NCBI GenBank assembly: GCA_019689695.1
Contig: JADGHA010000233.1
Span: 1-6,841, forward strand
Length of the DNA stretch: 6,841 bases
Direction of reading: 5' to 3'
DNA from: Micromonosporaceae bacterium
GTDB taxonomy: Bacteria > Actinomycetota > Actinomycetes > Mycobacteriales > Micromonosporaceae
The notes beneath the pieces were generated by a model. It was not told the DNA's origin. It worked only from the letters and a program-made list of their open reading frames with translations, and made no database searches. How positions within the stretch are numbered: position 1 is the first letter of the stretch; the number at the start of each line of letters is the position of its first letter. The position numbers and the translations under genes were made by a program. Shown here in pieces: positions 4,034 to 6,841 of the stretch.

Positions 4034-6841
4034 TCAGCCGCGCAGGCGCAGGCCGCGGGGGGTGGCCCGGAACCCGGCCGCGGTCAGCGCGTCGCGCAGC
4101 GGGGAGGCGTGCACCGCCTCACCGTCGGCCCGCTCCACGGAGATGGTGCCGAGCGCGCCGGAGTGCACGGCGTCGGCGAGCGCCTTCGCCGCCACCGCGA
4201 GCGCCTCGGGATCATCCAGGTAGGACAGCAAGGTGCGCCCGCCGCGCTCGACGTAGAGGGCCAGCTCGCCGGCGACCAGGACGACCAGGGCGCCGGCCTT
4301 GCGGCCCGCGCGGTGGCCGGTTGCCGTGCCCTGGTCGGTGCCGTCGACGACCCGGTCCGGCCAGGGCAGGGCCGCGCCGTACGGGTTGGCCGGATCGGTG
4401 GCGGCCAGCACCAGCGCGCCCGCGGGCCGGGCGGATCGCCGCGCATCGGGGTCGGCGAGCGAGCGCAGCCGGTCCACCGCGCCGGGCACCGCGAACTGCG
4501 CGGCGCCCAGCCCTTCGACGAAGTAGCCGCGGCGTGCCGCGCCGCGCTCCTCCATCGCGGCGAGCACCGGGTAGACGGCGGCGAACCCGCCCGGCACGTC
4601 CTCGGCCGCGACCGCGCCGCGGGTCACCACGCCGTGCCGTTCCAGCAGCAGGTCGGCGAGCGCGGTGGCCCGCCGGGTCGGGTCGGTGTCCCGCTCGGGC
4701 AGCCGGTGCCAGCGCCCGGCCACGGTCGGTGGCCCGCCGCGGGACGGCAGCGCCAGCCGCCCGGGGCGCCGGTAGCGCGAGCGCGGCGCGCTGGGCCGGG
4801 AGCGGTGTGCTCCCGTGCCGGAGAGCACTGTCCGCAGTGGAGCAAGGGTGTCGTTGGACAGCCAGCCGGCCCAGACCAGGTCCCAGATCGCGGAGATCAG
4901 GGACTCGTCATCGGTGCAGCCGATCCGGTCGGCGAGCGGGCGGAAGAACATCGCCTGCCCGTCGCCGAGTGCGTCGAGCACCGCCTGATGCAGGGGGGTC
5001 AGGGCGAGCGACTCGTCCGGCGGGGGGAGGACCAGGGGCGCCGCGTCCGCGTACGCCAGGCGGATCCAGCCGTCGCCCCCGGAGATCGATCCAGCGCCGG
5101 CCCATACCACCTCACCGCTGGCGCACAGCTCGTCCAGGTATGCCGGGGTGTAGTCGGCGACCCGGGCGGGCAGCACCAGCCGCTCCAGCGCCGAGGCGGG
5201 CACCGCCACACCCTGCAGTTGCTCCACCGCGGCGGCGACGCCGGCCACTCCGCGGCCCTCCGTGGTGCCGACCTGCTGCCAGCGGGGAAGGAAGGTGGCG
5301 AGTGTACGCGGCGGCACCGGCTCGATCTCCCGCCGCAGCGCGGCCAGGGAGCGGCGGCGGAGCAGGCGCAGGATCTCCGCGTCGCACCATTGGGCGCCGC
5401 CCTCCGGGGTGAACTCGCCGGCGACCACCCGGCCGGTCGCGGCCAGCCGGCGCAGCGCCTGCTCCACCACGAAGACCCCGAGCCCGAACCGGGCGGCGCA
5501 CGCCGCCGCGGTGAACGGCCCGTGCGTGCGGGCGTATCGGGCGACCAGGTCGCCGAGCGGGTCGGCCACCGGCGCGAGGTACGCCGCCGGCACCCCGACC
5601 GGCAGCGCCACGCCGAGCGCGTCGGCGTACCGTCCGGCGTCCTCCACCGCGATCCAGCGCTCCTCGCCCGCCACGCGCACCTGGATCGCCCGCCGGGACG
5701 CGACCAGCTCGGCCACCCAGGCCGGGTCGACACCCCGCTCGGCAAACTCCATCTCGGACAGGTCGCCGAGGAGGCGGAGCAGCTCCGCGACGTCCTCGGG
5801 GTCGCGTGGCCGGCGCTGGTCGGTCAGCCAGCGCAGCCGCCGCTCGGTCTCGGCGACCACGCCGGGGTCGAGCAGCTCGCGCAGGTCCACCCGGCCGAGC
5901 AGCTCGCCGAGCAGGGTGGCGTCCAGGGCGAGTGCCGCTGCCCGGCGTTCGGCCAGTGGCGCATCCCCCTCGTACAGGAACGCGCCGACGTAGCCGAACA
6001 GCAGCGACCGGGCGAACGGGGACGGGCGCGGCGTCTCCACCTCGGCCAGCCGCACCTTGCGGGACGCCAGGTCGCGCATCAGCCCGACCAGCCCCGGCAG
6101 GTCGAACACGTCCTGCAGGCACTCCCGCGCCGCCTCCAGGGTCACCGGGAAGTCGGGGTACTCGCGGGCCACCTCGAGCAGCTGCGCGGCGCGCTGGCGC
6201 TGCTGCCACAGGGGCTGCCGGCGGCGCGGGTCGCGGCGCGGCAGCAGCAGCGCGCGGGCGGCGCACTCCCGGAACCGGGCGGCGAACATCGCCGACGTGC
6301 CGACCGACTCCTCCACCAGGGAGGAGATCTCGTCCGGCTGGAACGCGACCAGGTCGGCGCCGGGGGGCTCGTCGGTGGTGTCCGGCAGGCGTACCACGAT
6401 GCCGTCGTCGGACGGCATCACCTGCGCGTCCACCCCGTACCGCTCGGCCAGCCGGCGGCCGATGGCCAGCGCCCAGGGGGCGTTCACCTTGGCGCCGAGG
6501 ACGCAGTGCACGGCCAGCCGCCAGTCGCCCAGCTCGTCGCGGAAGCGCTCGACCACGACCGTGCGGTCGTCCGGCAGGTGGCGGGTCGCCTCGCGCTGCT
6601 CGCGCAGGTAGGCGAGCAGGTTGCTGGCGGCCCAGTCGTCCAGCCCGGTGTCGCGGAGGCTGGCCAGCGCCTCCGGCGCGTCCCCGAGTCGGGCCAGCTG
6701 CCGGATCCGGCTCCCGATGGCCCGGCCCAGCTCCACCGGCCGCCCCTGGGTGTCGCCCTTCCAGAACGGCATCCGCGCCGGGGCCCCGGGCGCCGGGCTC
6801 ACCAGCACCCGGTCCGGCGTGATGTCCTCGATCCGCCAGGA
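4034..6841 (-). CDS. lhr: Lhr-type ATP-dependent helicase, C-terminal part (5' end outside the window)
   Basis: The frame runs without a stop from the right edge to TGA at 4034-4036: 935 residues beginning SWRIEDITPDRVLVSPAPG, a conserved internal Lhr stretch and not an N-terminus. Full-length bacterial Lhr is about 1500 residues, so the two RecA-like ATPase domains and most of the first winged helix lie to the right. Residues about 1-300 here should be domain 4 of the helicase core, including PFWKGDTQGR with a Trp (residue 27) that may correspond to the nucleic-acid-stacking Trp of mycobacterial Lhr. WRLAVHCVLGAKVNAPWALA, VAFQPDEISSLVEE and LLFGYVGAFLYEGDAPLAER are further family blocks. The remaining roughly 600 residues are the Lhr C-terminal domain with tandem winged helices (for example GPFTAAACAARFGLG), a basic linker rich in Arg and Pro, GYFVEGLGAAQF and ATDPANPYGAALPWP. 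The protein unwinds RNA:DNA hybrids 3' to 5' and is linked to DNA damage repair. The visible part is intact. Confidence 0.96.
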   Translation of the reverse strand, partial: SWRIEDITPDRVLVSPAPGAPARMPFWKGDTQGRPVELGRAIGSRIRQLARLGDAPEALASLRDTGLDDWAASNLLAYLREQREATRHLPDDRTVVVERFRDELGDWRLAVHCVLGAKVNAPWALAIGRRLAERYGVDAQVMPSDDGIVVRLPDTTDEPPGADLVAFQPDEISSLVEESVGTSAMFAARFRECAARALLLPRRDPRRRQPLWQQRQRAAQLLEVAREYPDFPVTLEAARECLQDVFDLPGLVGLMRDLASRKVRLAEVETPRPSPFARSLLFGYVGAFLYEGDAPLAERRAAALALDATLLGELLGRVDLRELLDPGVVAETERRLRWLTDQRRPRDPEDVAELLRLLGDLSEMEFAERGVDPAWVAELVASRRAIQVRVAGEERWIAVEDAGRYADALGVALPVGVPAAYLAPVADPLGDLVARYARTHGPFTAAACAARFGLGVFVVEQALRRLAATGRVVAGEFTPEGGAQWCDAEILRLLRRRSLAALRREIEPVPPRTLATFLPRWQQVGTTEGRGVAGVAAAVEQLQGVAVPASALERLVLPARVADYTPAYLDELCASGEVVWAGAGSISGGDGWIRLAYADAAPLVLPPPDESLALTPLHQAVLDALGDGQAMFFRPLADRIGCTDDESLISAIWDLVWAGWLSNDTLAPLRTVLSGTGAHRSRPSAPRSRYRRPGRLALPSRGGPPTVAGRWHRLPERDTDPTRRATALADLLLERHGVVTRGAVAAEDVPGGFAAVYPVLAAMEERGAARRGYFVEGLGAAQFAVPGAVDRLRSLADPDARRSARPAGALVLAATDPANPYGAALPWPDRVVDGTDQGTATGHRAGRKAGALVVLVAGELALYVERGGRTLLSYLDDPEALAVAAKALADAVHSGALGTISVERADGEAVHASPLRDALTAAGFRATPRGLRLRG

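Noticed and set aside
3892..6822. Long plus-strand open frames opposite lhr
   Set aside because: They are Arg/Pro/Ala/Ser-rich shadows of the lhr codon bias with no recognisable domain.

Overview
The window is very GC-rich, with strongly G/C-biased third codon positions. Combined with an Lhr-type helicase, an AraC/DUF2000 divergent pair and apparently leaderless start sites, this points to an actinomycete chromosome. Micromonosporaceae or a relative is my guess, but nothing here fixes the family. There is no rRNA, tRNA, transposase, integrase, phage gene or CRISPR array.

Layout from left to right: (1) A 26-bp-period tandem repeat touches the left edge, just past the 3' end of the first gene. 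(2) A tight minus-strand run follows in transcription order: an AraC-family regulator, then a GNAT acetyltransferase with a long unrecognised C-terminal extension (23-bp gap), then a DUF62 S-adenosylmethionine hydrolase (20-bp gap). (3) Divergent from the AraC gene is a small DUF2000 protein (PTH2-like fold), read from a compact intergenic promoter that looks leaderless. (4) A 242-bp spacer between the convergent DUF2000 and AhpD-like genes holds a large GC-rich nested hairpin, a second small hairpin and a short stretch with weak coding character. (5) An AhpD-like carboxymuconolactone-decarboxylase-family protein is on the minus strand. (6) The last 2.8 kb is the C-terminal two thirds of an Lhr helicase on the minus strand, whose N-terminal ATPase domains lie beyond the right edge.

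How the genes may work together: the AraC/DUF2000 pair is the clearest functional unit, and the regulator probably acts in the shared intergenic region. AraC, GNAT and DUF62 are spaced like an operon, although DUF62 has its own candidate -10 right before its ATG. The AhpD-like gene and lhr are co-directional but separated by 160 bp with terminator-like hairpins, so they are probably independent units for peroxide or electrophile defence and for nucleic-acid repair.

I found no convincing new multi-gene system. The items most worth a second look are the unknown C-terminal half of the GNAT protein and its atypical acetyl-CoA loop, the tandem repeat at the left edge, the paired TACCGT leaderless starts, and the structured spacer at 3158-3399.
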